This document shows positions 52,648-61,402 of a stretch of 64,000 nucleotides of DNA, one piece after another. The stretch is taken from NCBI RefSeq assembly GCF_024494565.1, contig NZ_JANHDN010000011.1:1-64000 (forward strand). Direction: 5' to 3'. The notes under the pieces were generated by a model that saw only the letters and a program-made list of their open reading frames with translations, searched no databases and had not been told where the DNA came from. The translations under genes and the position numbers were made by a program. The stretch's first letter is position 1. Each line of letters begins with the position of its first letter. Source of the DNA: Halorubrum rutilum. Its GTDB lineage: Archaea; Halobacteriota; Halobacteria; Halobacteriales; Haloferacaceae.

Positions 52648-53514
52648 TCACAGGTAGTCGCCGAGCAGCGGCTCGACGCGCTCCTGCGTTTCTTCCGGAA
52701 TCGCCTCGGTCGGCGTGTTGACGGTGCCGTCGAGCGACGTGTGCGCGTCGCACTCCAGATCTTCGGGGAGCGTCCGGACGGCCTCCTCGACCGCGGCCTT
52801 GATCGCCGCCTGGTTCTTCTCGGCGTTTTCGAGCACCTCTTCGAGCGTCACCTCGCTGTCTTCCTTCCAGACGTCGTAGTCGGTGACGCCCGCGATCGTC
52901 GCGTACGCGATCTCGGCCTCGCGGGCGAGCTTCGCCTCCGGGATCGCGGTCATGCCGACGAGGTCCCACCCCTGGCTCCTGTAGAACTCCGACTCCGCGC
53001 GCGTGGAGTACTGCGGCCCCTCGATGCAGACGTACGTGCCGCCCTTCACCACCTTCGTGTCGGCGGGTGCCGCCGACTCGGCCGCCTCGGTCAGGTGGTC
53101 GACCAGCTCCGGGCTGTACGGGTCCGCGAACGGCTGGTGGACGACGACGCCGTCGCCGTAGAAGGAGAGGTCGCGGCGCTTGGTGCGGTCGTATATCTGA
53201 TCGGGGATGACGAGCGTGCCGGGCCCCAGTTCCTCTTTCAGACTTCCAACCGCGTTCGACGCGAAGACGTGGGTGACGCCCGCCCGCTTCAGCGCGTACA
53301 TGTTCGCGCGGTACGGGAGGTCGGTGGGCGAGACGCCGTGGTCGGAGCCGTGCCGCGGGAGGAAGGCGACCTCTCTGCCCGTGTCCGCGAACTCGCCGAT
53401 CGTGATCGCGTCGCTCGGCTCGCCGTAGGGGGTGTCGTACTCGACCTCGCGCACGTCGTTCAGGGGGAGCGCCTCGTAGATGCCGCTGCCGCCGATGAAG
53501 CCGATGGTGCCCAT
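52648..53514 (-). CDS. mtnP: S-methyl-5'-thioadenosine phosphorylase
   Basis: This 288-residue enzyme of the PNP/MTAP family cleaves methylthioadenosine with phosphate to adenine and methylthioribose-1-phosphate. The features are phosphate-binding GFIGGSGIYEALPLN, LPRHGSDHGVSP, ASNAVGSLKEE, substrate loop TYVCIEGPQYSTRAES and VGMTAIPEAKLAREAEIAYATIAGVTDYD. It could also act on other purine nucleosides. A short upstream gap contains ACTTATAAGG, a TATA box in the right place. Confidence 0.94.
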   Translation of the reverse strand: MGTIGFIGGSGIYEALPLNDVREVEYDTPYGEPSDAITIGEFADTGREVAFLPRHGSDHGVSPTDLPYRANMYALKRAGVTHVFASNAVGSLKEELGPGTLVIPDQIYDRTKRRDLSFYGDGVVVHQPFADPYSPELVDHLTEAAESAAPADTKVVKGGTYVCIEGPQYSTRAESEFYRSQGWDLVGMTAIPEAKLAREAEIAYATIAGVTDYDVWKEDSEVTLEEVLENAEKNQAAIKAAVEEAVRTLPEDLECDAHTSLDGTVNTPTEAIPEETQERVEPLLGDYL

Positions 53515-53564
53515 ACCCGGAGTGCGGCGGCTCGCTACTTATAAGGAGTCATGTAAAACGGGGA

Positions 53565-54560
53565 CTACAGCAGCCACCGCACCGCCGCCAGCGCGAGCGC
53601 GCTCACGACGAGCAGGTGGACGAGGACGGCGCCGACCGCGGCCCCGCCGACGTCGCGCATCTCGCGGAGCCGGATCGAGAGGCCGAGGCCGACGAACGCC
53701 AGCGTGAACAGCGCGTCCGAGACGCGCCCGATCGACGCCAGCGCGGCCGGCGAGAGGAGCCCGCTGTTCGCGACCGCGGCGACCGCGAGGAAGCCGAGCA
53801 GGAACTTCGGGAACTCGGCCCAGACCCGGCGTACGCCGGGGTCGGTCGCCGATCGCGCGGTGTACGCCAGCGAGTACGCGACGGCGACGCCCCCCAGCAG
53901 GGCGTTGCGCGCGAGCTTCGTCACGGTCGCCCACTGGCCGGCCTCGGGCGAGTGGGCGAACCCCGCGGCCGCGACGGGGCCGGTCGAGAACATGCTCACG
54001 CCGGCCCAGACGCCGAACTGCCGGCCGGTGAGCCCGAGCCACTCCCCCGCGATCGGGAACGCGACGAGCGTGACGGCGTCGAAGAGGAGCACGGTCGCCG
54101 CCGCGAAGGTGATCGCCGAGCCGCGCGCGTCGAGCACGCGTCCGACGGCGACGACAGCGGAGACCCCGCAGACGCTCGCGCCCGCCGCCAGCAGCGAGGG
54201 CGTGGTCCCGTCGAGCCGGAAGAGCACGCGGGCGATCAGCTCGGCGAGCAGCAGGCCGCCGGCGACCGTCGCGACGACCATGCCGAGCACGGTCGGCCCC
54301 GCGGCGAGGAACTCCTCGACGACGACCGCGGCGCCGAGCAGGACGATCCCGGTCTCCAAGAGGAGCTTGTCGACGCCGACGCCCGGCTTCGCGGCCTCGG
54401 GCGTCCCGACCGCGTTCCCGACGAGCGCGCCGAGCGCGACCGCGACGACGAGCGGGGAGAGCCCGGCGACCGCGCCGGCGACGAGGGTTGCGAGGACCGC
54501 CCCGGCGGCCAGCAGCGCGAGGCCGGGGAGGTACGGCCGAGCGGCGGCGGCGACGCCCAT
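53565..54560 (-). CDS. YeiH-family membrane protein (putative exporter)
   Basis: This 331-residue protein of the UPF0324/YeiH family has about ten hydrophobic segments and characteristic stretches GIVLLGAAVVVEEFL, ASVCGVSAVVAVGRVL and FVGLGLSIRLREMRDVG. Family members are annotated as putative sulfate exporters, without firm evidence in archaea. The first base of its ATG (54560) is the last base of the stop of the small gene upstream, so the two are coupled. Confidence 0.88.
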   Translation of the reverse strand: MGVAAAARPYLPGLALLAAGAVLATLVAGAVAGLSPLVVAVALGALVGNAVGTPEAAKPGVGVDKLLLETGIVLLGAAVVVEEFLAAGPTVLGMVVATVAGGLLLAELIARVLFRLDGTTPSLLAAGASVCGVSAVVAVGRVLDARGSAITFAAATVLLFDAVTLVAFPIAGEWLGLTGRQFGVWAGVSMFSTGPVAAAGFAHSPEAGQWATVTKLARNALLGGVAVAYSLAYTARSATDPGVRRVWAEFPKFLLGFLAVAAVANSGLLSPAALASIGRVSDALFTLAFVGLGLSIRLREMRDVGGAAVGAVLVHLLVVSALALAAVRWLL

Positions 54561-54742
54561 CAGAGGAGGCCCGCGACCTGTCCCGCGGCGTGGGCGGCGA
54601 CGACCCCCAGCCCGAGCGCGAGCGCCTGCCAGCCGCGGTCGAGCGCGGTCCACCGGTCGACGAGCGGGGAGCCGGTCTCGCGGGCGGCGTCGTCCCCGGC
54701 GCCGTCGGCGCGAGCCGTGTCGTCGCCGTGCTCCGATACCAT
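54560..54742 (-). CDS. Small single-span membrane protein
   Basis: This 60-residue protein (MVSEHGDDTARADGAGDDAA at the start) has an acidic N-terminal half and one C-terminal hydrophobic helix (WQALALGLGVVAAHAAGQVAGLL). It overlaps the YeiH-family start by one base and has its own TATA-like element (GTACTTATAGGG region, 54765-54773 reverse). It is probably a subunit or coupling leader for the exporter; I do not recognise a family. Confidence 0.65.
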   Translation of the reverse strand: MVSEHGDDTARADGAGDDAARETGSPLVDRWTALDRGWQALALGLGVVAAHAAGQVAGLL

Positions 54743-54853
54743 GCCCGCGGGTCGGCGCGCTCGGTACTTATAGGGACGGACTCGGCGGGGTGCGGGCGCC
54801 CGACGCGCGACCGAAAGAGCGACGGTCCGGGCGGTCGTCGGTCGGACATCCGG

Positions 54854-56320
54854 ATGCCGACCACGCAGATCAAAGACCCCGTGCACGGCTACGTGGAGCT
54901 GCCGGACGCGCTCGTCGACGGCGTCGTCGACACCCGCCCGTTCCAGCGGCTGCGGTACGTCCGCCAGCTCTCGGCGACGCACCTCGTCTACCCCGGGGCG
55001 AACCACACGCGGTTCGAGCACTCGCTCGGCGTCTACCACCTCGGGCGGACCGTCTTCGAGAACCTCCGCCGGCAGCCGTACTTCACGCGGGACGCGACGA
55101 CCGACGAGCTGGAGGAGATCCAGCGCACGCTGGAGTGCGCCTGCCTGCTCCACGACGTGGGGCATCCGCCCTTCTCGCACCTCTCCGAGTCGTTCCTCGA
55201 CGAGGGGGTCCTCCGGGAGCGGGTCGCCGACGCCGGGCTGGTCGACGCCTTCGACCGGGCGGGCGTCGGCGGGGCGCCGCTCCGGTCGGCGAGCCCGCAC
55301 GAGCTGCTCGGCTGCGTACTCATCGTCGAGGAGTACGGCGGCGCGCTGCGCTCGTTCGACGTGGACCCGTTCGAGGTGTGCGCGTACGTGCTCGGCTACA
55401 GCCTCGCGTACGAGCGCGGCGAGCCCTGGCAGTACGGCGTCGGCGCGCAGCTGCTCCACTCGCCAATCGACGTCGACCGGCTCGACTACATCACCCGCGA
55501 CAATCAGATGACCGGCGCGGGCGTACTGAGCTTCGACGTCGACCGCATGGTCGACGCCTACACCGCCCATCCCGAGGCCGGGCTCGCGCTCACCGAGAAG
55601 GCGCTCTCGACCATCGGGAACTACCTCGAAGGCCGGATCGCGCTGTACATGTGGGTCACCCAGCATCACAAGGCCGTCTACGCGAACCGCCTCCTCCAGG
55701 AGCTGCTCGGCGAGTACGAGCGCGTGACCGGCGAGAGCCCGGTGACGGTCGACGGCGTGCTCTCGCGGGAGCTCGACGACAACGCCGTGCTCGAACGACT
55801 CAAGGTCGCCGCCCGCGAGCACCCCGACTCGACGCTGGCGTCGATGTACGACCGCTTCCGCGGGCGCCGCTTCCCGGCCACCTGCTGGAAACACCGGATC
55901 GCGCTGGCCGACCGGATCGGCGGCGACCTCGGCGATGACCGCGACGGCGGCGGTGACCGCGACGGCGACGCGGGCGGTTCCGGCGAGGGACGCGCCCCCG
56001 ACCTCGACGACTTCACGGCGTGGCTCACCGAGGGCGACGACCGGCTGGAGCGGCTCCTCGCCGACGCGCTCGACGTGCCCGTCCACGAGGTGTGGATCGA
56101 CCGCTCGTACGTCCCCGCGTACGACCCCGACGAACTGGAGGACATCCCCATCGCCTACGGCGGGACGACCCGGTCGGTCGGGGACTGGGGGCTGTACGGC
56201 GACCGCGCGTTCGACGTGCCGATCCCCTTCGTGTTCGTCCCCGACGGGACGAAGCGGCGGGCAATCCGCGTGCTCCGGGAGGCGTTCGAGCGGGAGGTCG
56301 GCGTGGCAGCGGGGACGTAG
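54854..56320 (+). CDS. HD-domain protein, dNTPase/SAMHD1-like
   Basis: This 488-residue protein has the HD-superfamily metal site spread across TRFEHSLGVYHLG, CLLHDVGHPPFSHLSE and DVDRLDYITRDN, typical of the SAMHD1/dGTPase-like YdhJ/YedJ group. IKDPVHGYVELPDALVDGVVDTRPFQRLR is the classical opening. These enzymes dephosphorylate deoxynucleoside triphosphates or related compounds. A Gly/Asp-rich insertion (GDDRDGGGDRDGDAGGSGEG, about 361-380) precedes a distinct C-terminal domain of about 100 residues. Confidence 0.88.
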   Translation: MPTTQIKDPVHGYVELPDALVDGVVDTRPFQRLRYVRQLSATHLVYPGANHTRFEHSLGVYHLGRTVFENLRRQPYFTRDATTDELEEIQRTLECACLLHDVGHPPFSHLSESFLDEGVLRERVADAGLVDAFDRAGVGGAPLRSASPHELLGCVLIVEEYGGALRSFDVDPFEVCAYVLGYSLAYERGEPWQYGVGAQLLHSPIDVDRLDYITRDNQMTGAGVLSFDVDRMVDAYTAHPEAGLALTEKALSTIGNYLEGRIALYMWVTQHHKAVYANRLLQELLGEYERVTGESPVTVDGVLSRELDDNAVLERLKVAAREHPDSTLASMYDRFRGRRFPATCWKHRIALADRIGGDLGDDRDGGGDRDGDAGGSGEGRAPDLDDFTAWLTEGDDRLERLLADALDVPVHEVWIDRSYVPAYDPDELEDIPIAYGGTTRSVGDWGLYGDRAFDVPIPFVFVPDGTKRRAIRVLREAFEREVGVAAGT

Positions 56321-56420
56321 AACGCGACGGCGACGCCGTCGGACCGCGGCAGGGACCCCAAAACGGATACCGAGCGGCCGCGTACTCGGACGGAGACGCC
56401 GCGCCCTCCCGAACGGACAC

Positions 56421-56867
56421 ATGGACCTCGACTCGAACGCGGCCCTCCGGCGAGCGCTCCTCGGAACCCGGTCGTCACCGAGACGGTCGGGAGCCGCGGT
56501 AGCCGCGGGGCTGTTCGGCGTGACCGGGCTGTTCGCGTTCGCGTCACACGCCGCTTTCGACGCGATACCCGAGGCGGTCCTGTTGCCGTTCGTCCTGCTC
56601 GGCGGCCTGCTCGCGGTCGGCGCCGCGTACGCCGGAAGCGGACTGCTCGTCAGCACGGCCCTGGTGGTCGGACCGGTGTACGGACCGGTGACGTTCTACG
56701 CGTGGCTGATCTCGACGCGAGAGGCGGCGCCCGTGGCGTTCGTGCTGTCGTTTTACGGACACGGCGCGCCGGCGCTCTGGGCGCCGATAGCCGTCGTCCT
56801 CGCCGCGGGTAGCTACGCGATCGGAGCGCTCGCTCGGCGGTTCGGGGACCGTCTCGGACTCCGGTGA
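56421..56867 (+). CDS. Hypothetical membrane protein
   Basis: This 148-residue protein, MDLDSNAALRRALLGTRSSP at the start, has an Arg-rich N-terminus and four hydrophobic segments. It resembles other small haloarchaeal membrane proteins of no known role. ATG 56421 is the first start after the preceding gene; the frame upstream is a shadow of the HD gene. Confidence 0.65.
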   Translation: MDLDSNAALRRALLGTRSSPRRSGAAVAAGLFGVTGLFAFASHAAFDAIPEAVLLPFVLLGGLLAVGAAYAGSGLLVSTALVVGPVYGPVTFYAWLISTREAAPVAFVLSFYGHGAPALWAPIAVVLAAGSYAIGALARRFGDRLGLR

Positions 56868-56930
56868 GTCGGAGGCGCGCAGGCGGGCCCGACCGCAACA
56901 CCCTTTCGCGAGTTCCGCGAACCGATCCAC

Positions 56931-57740
56931 ATGACCGACCCGTCCGACGCGGACGCGTCCCCGCTGTTCGAGGCGAAGGCGTTCGACGAACCGTCCGTGT
57001 TCGCGCCGAGCGCCCTGCTGGAGAACGCCCGCCGTCAGAAGGAGCTCCCGGAGCGCTCGGTCCCGGAGGTCTGCGTCCTCGATCCGGACGGGGACGTCGT
57101 GCGCCGGCTGCGAGCGGCCGGAGAGGCCGAGCAGGACGAGACGTGGCCGGGGTACCACACCGAGCTCTACCGGTTCGAGCGGGGCGGCGAGGAGTTCGGA
57201 ATCGTCGGGTGCGCCGTCGGGGCGTCGTTCGCGGTCCTCGTCGCGGAGCAGCTGTTCGCCGCCGGCTGCGAGTTCCTCGTGAGCGTCACCTCCTCGGGGC
57301 GGATCGTCCCGCGGGACGACCCGCCGTACTTCGTGCTCGTCGAGCGCGCGCTCCGCGACGAGGGGACGAGCCACCACTACCGGCCGGCGGACCGCTACGC
57401 GTCCCTCGATCCCGAGCTCCTGAGGCCGGTCGAGCGCGAGTGCGAGGCGGTGCCCAGACCGGTGTACACGGGAGCGTCGTGGACGACGGACGCGCCGTTC
57501 CGGGAGACGGAGACCGCGATCGAACGCGCCCGGTCGGAGGGGATCCTCGCGGTCGAGATGGAGGCGGCGGCCCTCTACGCGTTCGCGGACGCCCGAGACC
57601 GGCCGGTCGTCTGCTTCGCGCACGTGACCAACCAGATGGGCCAGACCGAGGAGGAGTTCGAGAAGGGAGACGCGAACGGCAGCGAAGACGCGCTGGCGGT
57701 GATCGACGCGGCCGCCGCCGCGTGGCGCGCGTCGGACTGA
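56931..57740 (+). CDS. Nucleoside phosphorylase family protein
   Basis: This 269-residue protein of the PNP/UDP phosphorylase superfamily has GIVGCAVGASFAVLVAEQLFAAGCEFLVSVTSSG and the ribose-binding VEMEAAALYAFADAR. The canonical phosphate-binding GIGxPS-type motif is altered to AVGASFA, so activity on a standard nucleoside is not certain; it could instead hydrolyse or bind. Neighbouring genes are all nucleotide-related. Confidence 0.85.
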   Translation: MTDPSDADASPLFEAKAFDEPSVFAPSALLENARRQKELPERSVPEVCVLDPDGDVVRRLRAAGEAEQDETWPGYHTELYRFERGGEEFGIVGCAVGASFAVLVAEQLFAAGCEFLVSVTSSGRIVPRDDPPYFVLVERALRDEGTSHHYRPADRYASLDPELLRPVERECEAVPRPVYTGASWTTDAPFRETETAIERARSEGILAVEMEAAALYAFADARDRPVVCFAHVTNQMGQTEEEFEKGDANGSEDALAVIDAAAAAWRASD

Positions 57741-57789
57741 GCGCTCGCGTCGCGTCGTAGTCCGCGGTCGCGCCCCGTCGTAGTGCGCG

Positions 57790-58455
57790 TCACTCGCCGT
57801 CACGGGCGGCCCGGTACCGATCGCGGAGGCGAGCGAACAGCGCGTTCCCGGTCTCGGTCCGCAGCCGCGGCCCGGTCGTCGCGAAGAACTCGTCGAGGTC
57901 GTCGTACTCGCGGAACGCCCCCGGATCGCCGTCGGCGGGGTCGTACCGGTCGTCGCGCTCGTAGCGGACGGCCTGGAGGCAGACGTCGAGGAGGTCGCAC
58001 TCCTTGACGAGTATCGCCTCCGGCGACTCGCGCGCCTCGTACGCCTCCCACGCGTCGCGGACGCGGTCGGGGAGCGGCCCGGCGAGGTCGCGCATCGCCT
58101 CGCGCTCGGCGGCCTCCTTGGCGGCCGGGTCGACGGCGTCCGCGGTCGAGTCGGCGCGGGTCGCGACGTCGCCCGTCTCCGCCTCGGCGACGTCGTGGAC
58201 CACCGCGAGCCGGAGCGCGCGGTCGAGGTCGACGCCGGGGAGGTCCCCGCGGAACCGGTCGCCGAGCGCGAGGACGAGGTAGGCGACCCCCCACGCGTGG
58301 GCCGCGACCGACTCGGGGTCGTCGACCCCGCGGAGCTGCCACCCCGTGCGCCGCTCGTCCTTGAGGGCGGAGGCGTCGAGGAGGGCGTCGAGGGCCTGTT
58401 CGGGGACGCCGTGGGGGTCGTCGGCAGCGTCCGACTCCGGGTCGTCTCCGGGCAT
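57790..58455 (-). CDS. HD-domain 5'-deoxynucleotidase-like protein
   Basis: This 221-residue protein resembles YfbR/HDDC2 enzymes that remove phosphate from deoxynucleoside monophosphates. The motif set is GWQLRGVDDPESVAAHAWGVAYLVLAL, LAVVHDVAEAETGD and, later, LVKECDLLDVCLQAVRYE. A 9-bp gap separates it from the phosphoribosyltransferase gene upstream, so the two form one operon. Confidence 0.88.
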   Translation of the reverse strand: MPGDDPESDAADDPHGVPEQALDALLDASALKDERRTGWQLRGVDDPESVAAHAWGVAYLVLALGDRFRGDLPGVDLDRALRLAVVHDVAEAETGDVATRADSTADAVDPAAKEAAEREAMRDLAGPLPDRVRDAWEAYEARESPEAILVKECDLLDVCLQAVRYERDDRYDPADGDPGAFREYDDLDEFFATTGPRLRTETGNALFARLRDRYRAARDGE

Positions 58456-58464
58456 CGCGGGCGG

Positions 58465-59160
58465 TCAGTCGGCGAGTCGCCAGGTCCCGTCGCCCGCCGA
58501 GTCGGCGACGCCGCGGCGGACCATCTCGTCGAGCACCTCGTCGAGGCGGCCGGGCTGGGCGACCTCCATCTCGATGCGGCCGATGCTGTGGTACTCGTCG
58601 AGGTAGTGGCGGAGGTCGTCGCGGTCGAACGTCTCCTGGCCGGCGCGCTCCATCGCGCCCTCGGTGAGGTCGATCATGTCTTCGAGGAAGTTCCACGGGT
58701 AGACGACCCACGTCCACTGTTCGAGCCGCTCGCCGACGAAGTCCGGCTGGAACTCGGAGGTGCCGAGCAGCTGGAGCGTCGCGGTGCGGATCTCGGCGGC
58801 GTCCCGGTCGTCGACGTACTCCTCGGCGCGGCGGATCGAGCCGCCGGTGTCCGCGATGTCGTCGATGATCAGGACGTCTTTCCCCTCGACGCTCCCCTCC
58901 GGCATCGGGTAGCGGATCTGGGGCTCGCCGCTCTTCTCCGCGGTCCCGACGTAGTGCTCCATCTTCAGGCTCGTCAGGTCGTTGAGCCCGAGGAAGTCGC
59001 AGACGCACCGCCCCGCGAACCAGCCGCCGCGGGCCAGGGCGACGACCACGTCCGGCTCGAAGTCGGCCCGTTTCACCGCGTTCGAGACGTTGCGGCAGAG
59101 CCCGTAGATGTACTCCCAGTTGGTGAGGGTGCAGTCGAAGTCGTCCGGGAGGTCGCTCAT
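58465..59160 (-). CDS. Purine phosphoribosyltransferase
   Basis: This 231-residue type I phosphoribosyltransferase has PRPP loop VLIIDDIADTGGS and ARGGWFAGRCVCDFLG, matching xanthine/guanine or hypoxanthine salvage enzymes. About 60 residues at the C-terminus (DLRHYLDEYHSIGRIEMEV to DGTWRLAD) are additional and may be a small winged-helix-like domain, so a sensor/regulator role is also possible. ATG 59160 is followed by MSDLPDDFDCTLTNWEYIYG; the frame further upstream is element D sequence. Confidence 0.87.
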   Translation of the reverse strand: MSDLPDDFDCTLTNWEYIYGLCRNVSNAVKRADFEPDVVVALARGGWFAGRCVCDFLGLNDLTSLKMEHYVGTAEKSGEPQIRYPMPEGSVEGKDVLIIDDIADTGGSIRRAEEYVDDRDAAEIRTATLQLLGTSEFQPDFVGERLEQWTWVVYPWNFLEDMIDLTEGAMERAGQETFDRDDLRHYLDEYHSIGRIEMEVAQPGRLDEVLDEMVRRGVADSAGDGTWRLAD

Positions 59161-59260
59161 ACGGCCGTTCCTCCCACCCGCGCGCTCATAAGGGTTTAGC
59201 AACGGCGCCGGAGGGGAGACCGGCGCGAGCACCGCGGCACGATTTCTCGGGAACGGCTGC

Positions 59261-59577
59261 GGTGGCGCGCGCCTGCGAGCGCCCTTCGGGCGCGAGCAGC
59301 GCGTGCGAGGGAGTCGGTCGCCCGAAGCGACGCGGAGGGCGACCGACGAGGCTGGGGAGGCGTGGGGTTGCGGTGCCGTGCTGGGCGGGGTGGGACTCAA
59401 AGGGGCAGCCGCGAGGACGGCACAGGCGATGCAAGCACCGCAAGGAGCGAACGACGTGAGCGACTGAGGAGCGCAGCGAGCGTGGGCCGTCCTCGCGGCT
59501 GGGGCTTTGGAGGTGGTCGCCGACGATCCGGGATCGGCCGCGTATCACCGAGCGGCTGGGACTTTGAAACCGTTCAC
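59261..59577 (+). repeat. Dispersed structured element, copy D
   Basis: The distal arm begins GGTGGCGCGCGCCTGCGAGC with hairpin GAGCGCCCTTCGGGCGC. The core is GGGACTCAAAGGGGCAGCC (59392-59410). The main stem pairs 15 bp perfectly (59407-59421 with 59486-59500) around a 64-nt loop. Tail boxes GGCTGGGGCTTTGGAGGTGG (59498) and GGCTGGGACTTTGAAACCG (59554) are 56 bp apart. It fills most of the 528-bp gap 59161-59688, and its tail ends about 110 bp before the gatB start. No gene is seen in the gap. Confidence 0.87.
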
Positions 59578-59688
59578 CGCGTCAGCGGCAGTAGCGACAC
59601 ACAGTCGAGAACCACGCGAACGAGCCTCCGAATCGACATCGTATCGGTCCCGACACGATTTAGGTGGCCGGCTCACAACGGACCGGTA

Positions 59689-61176
59689 ATGAGCACTCAG
59701 GCCGCGACGGAGGAGCGGACGGTCGTGATCGGGCTGGAGGTCCACGTCCAGCTCGAGACCGACACGAAGATCTTCTGCGGCTGCTCGACGGAGCCCGAGG
59801 AGGACGAGGAGCCGAACACGCGCACCTGCCCGACCTGCCTCGGCCTGCCGGGCGCGCTGCCGGTCCTCAACGAGGCCGCCGTCGAGGCCGCGGTGAAGGT
59901 GGGGAAGGCGATCGACGCCGACATCCCCGAGACGACGACGTTCCACCGGAAGAACTACTACTACCCCGACCTGCCGAAGAACTTCCAGCTCACGCAGTAC
60001 GACGCCCCGATCTGCCAGTCGGGCGAGCTCGAAGTGCGCGTCGACAGCGAGCCGCGCACCATCGGGATCACCCGGGCGCACCTGGAGGAGGACCCGGGGA
60101 GCCTCCAGCACGCCGGCGGCTCCATCGAGTCGGCGACCCACACCCTCGTGAACTACAACCGCGCCGGGACGCCGCTGATGGAGATCGTCACCGAGCCGGA
60201 CTTCCGGTCGCCGGCGGAGACGCGCGCGTTCCTGGCGAAGCTCGAAGAAGTCCTCGAATACCTCGGCGTCTTCGACCCGACCCGCGACGGGAGCCTGCGC
60301 GTCGACGCCAACGTCTCGCTCGTACCGGAGGACCGGGTCGCAGACGACGGGACGATCACGGACGAGGCCCTCGCGGACGTGAACCGCGCCGAGGTGAAGA
60401 ACATCTCCAGCCACAAGGGCGCCGAGCAGGCGCTCGCGTACGAGGTCACCCGCCAGGAGAACGTGCTCCGGCGCGGCCGCGAGATCGAGCAGGAGACGCG
60501 TCACTGGGACGAGGCGCGCGGCGTCACCGTCTCGATGCGCTCGAAGGAGGCCGAGAAGGACTACCGCTACTTCCGGGAGGCCGACCTGCCCGCGCTGGAG
60601 GTGTCGGACTGGAAGGAGTCGATCCCGATCCCGGAGCTGCCGGACGCCCGCCGGGAGCGCTTCCGCGATGAGTACGGGCTCGACCGCGAGTCCGCCTCGA
60701 AGCTCACCTCGACGAAGGCCGTCGCCGACTTCTTCGAGGACGTGGCCGAGTCGTTCGACCCCGAGCTCGCCGCGACGTGGGTCGCCGACAATCTGCTCGG
60801 CGAGCTCAACTACCGCGAGATGGCGATCACGGACGTCGAGGACCGCCTCGACGAGTTCAAGCGCCTGATCGAGCTGGTCGACGCCGAGGAGCTCACGGTG
60901 AAGAACGCCGAGGAGGTAGTCCTGCGCGAGATGCTCGACGCGGGCGAGGACCCCGAGACCGTCATCGAGCGCGAGGGGCTCGGCGTCGCCGACTCCGGCG
61001 AGGTCGAGGCCGCCGTCGACGCCGCGATCGACGACAACCCGGACGCCGTGAGCGACTACCACGACGGCGACGAGGGCGCGATCAACTTCCTCGTCGGCCA
61101 GGTGATGCAGGAGACGGGCGGCAGCGCCGACCCCGGCGAGGTGAACGGGCTGCTCCGCGAGCGGCTGGAGGGGTAG
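59689..61176 (+). CDS. gatB: Asp-tRNA(Asn)/Glu-tRNA(Gln) amidotransferase subunit B
   Basis: This 495-residue GatB begins VIGLEVHVQLETDTKIFCGC and has the zinc-site Cys pairs (FCGC, CPTC), NYYYPDLPKNFQLTQYD, NYNRAGTPLMEIVTEPD and MRSKEAEKDYRYFREADLP, with the C-terminal YqeY-like tail (MLDAGEDPETVIEREGLG). It phosphorylates misacylated tRNA for amidation by GatA. TATA-like GATTTAGG is about 30 bp upstream of ATG 59689. gatA and gatC are not in the window. Confidence 0.96.
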   Translation: MSTQAATEERTVVIGLEVHVQLETDTKIFCGCSTEPEEDEEPNTRTCPTCLGLPGALPVLNEAAVEAAVKVGKAIDADIPETTTFHRKNYYYPDLPKNFQLTQYDAPICQSGELEVRVDSEPRTIGITRAHLEEDPGSLQHAGGSIESATHTLVNYNRAGTPLMEIVTEPDFRSPAETRAFLAKLEEVLEYLGVFDPTRDGSLRVDANVSLVPEDRVADDGTITDEALADVNRAEVKNISSHKGAEQALAYEVTRQENVLRRGREIEQETRHWDEARGVTVSMRSKEAEKDYRYFREADLPALEVSDWKESIPIPELPDARRERFRDEYGLDRESASKLTSTKAVADFFEDVAESFDPELAATWVADNLLGELNYREMAITDVEDRLDEFKRLIELVDAEELTVKNAEEVVLREMLDAGEDPETVIEREGLGVADSGEVEAAVDAAIDDNPDAVSDYHDGDEGAINFLVGQVMQETGGSADPGEVNGLLRERLEG

Positions 61177-61183
61177 CCCCTCG

Positions 61184-61402
61184 ATGCGCGTCTCGGTCGA
61201 GGTCGTCGGCGAGGGGACCCGAGCGGTCGACCTCCCCGACGACGCCACCTACGACGACCTCGTCCGCGAGGCCGGCTACCACCCGCAGGAGGCGTCGGCG
61301 CTGGTCGACGGCTCGCCCGTCCCCGGCGACCGCATTGTCGACGCCGACGAGGTCCGGATCCTGCGGCTGATCAAGGGCGGCGCGACGGGCGACGGCGCGT
61401 GA
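61184..61402 (+). CDS. samp2: Ubiquitin-like small archaeal modifier, SAMP2-like, with C-terminal extension
   Basis: This 72-residue beta-grasp protein begins MRVSVEVVGEGTRAVDLPDD and contains HPQEASALVDGSPVPGD and VRILRLIKGG, closely resembling Haloferax SAMP2 (from memory), which is attached to lysines through its terminal Gly-Gly and supplies sulfur for tRNA thiolation. Here Gly65-Gly66 is followed by six more residues, ATGDGA, so E1-type activation at the Gly-Gly would first require trimming. It sits 7 bp after gatB, and its stop overlaps the acetyltransferase GTG by four bases. Confidence 0.85.
   Translation: MRVSVEVVGEGTRAVDLPDDATYDDLVREAGYHPQEASALVDGSPVPGDRIVDADEVRILRLIKGGATGDGA

Noticed and set aside
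53704..55938. 744-codon forward ORF across the YeiH and HD genes
   Set aside because: It mixes shadow frames of a reverse gene and a forward gene in another frame; no domain.
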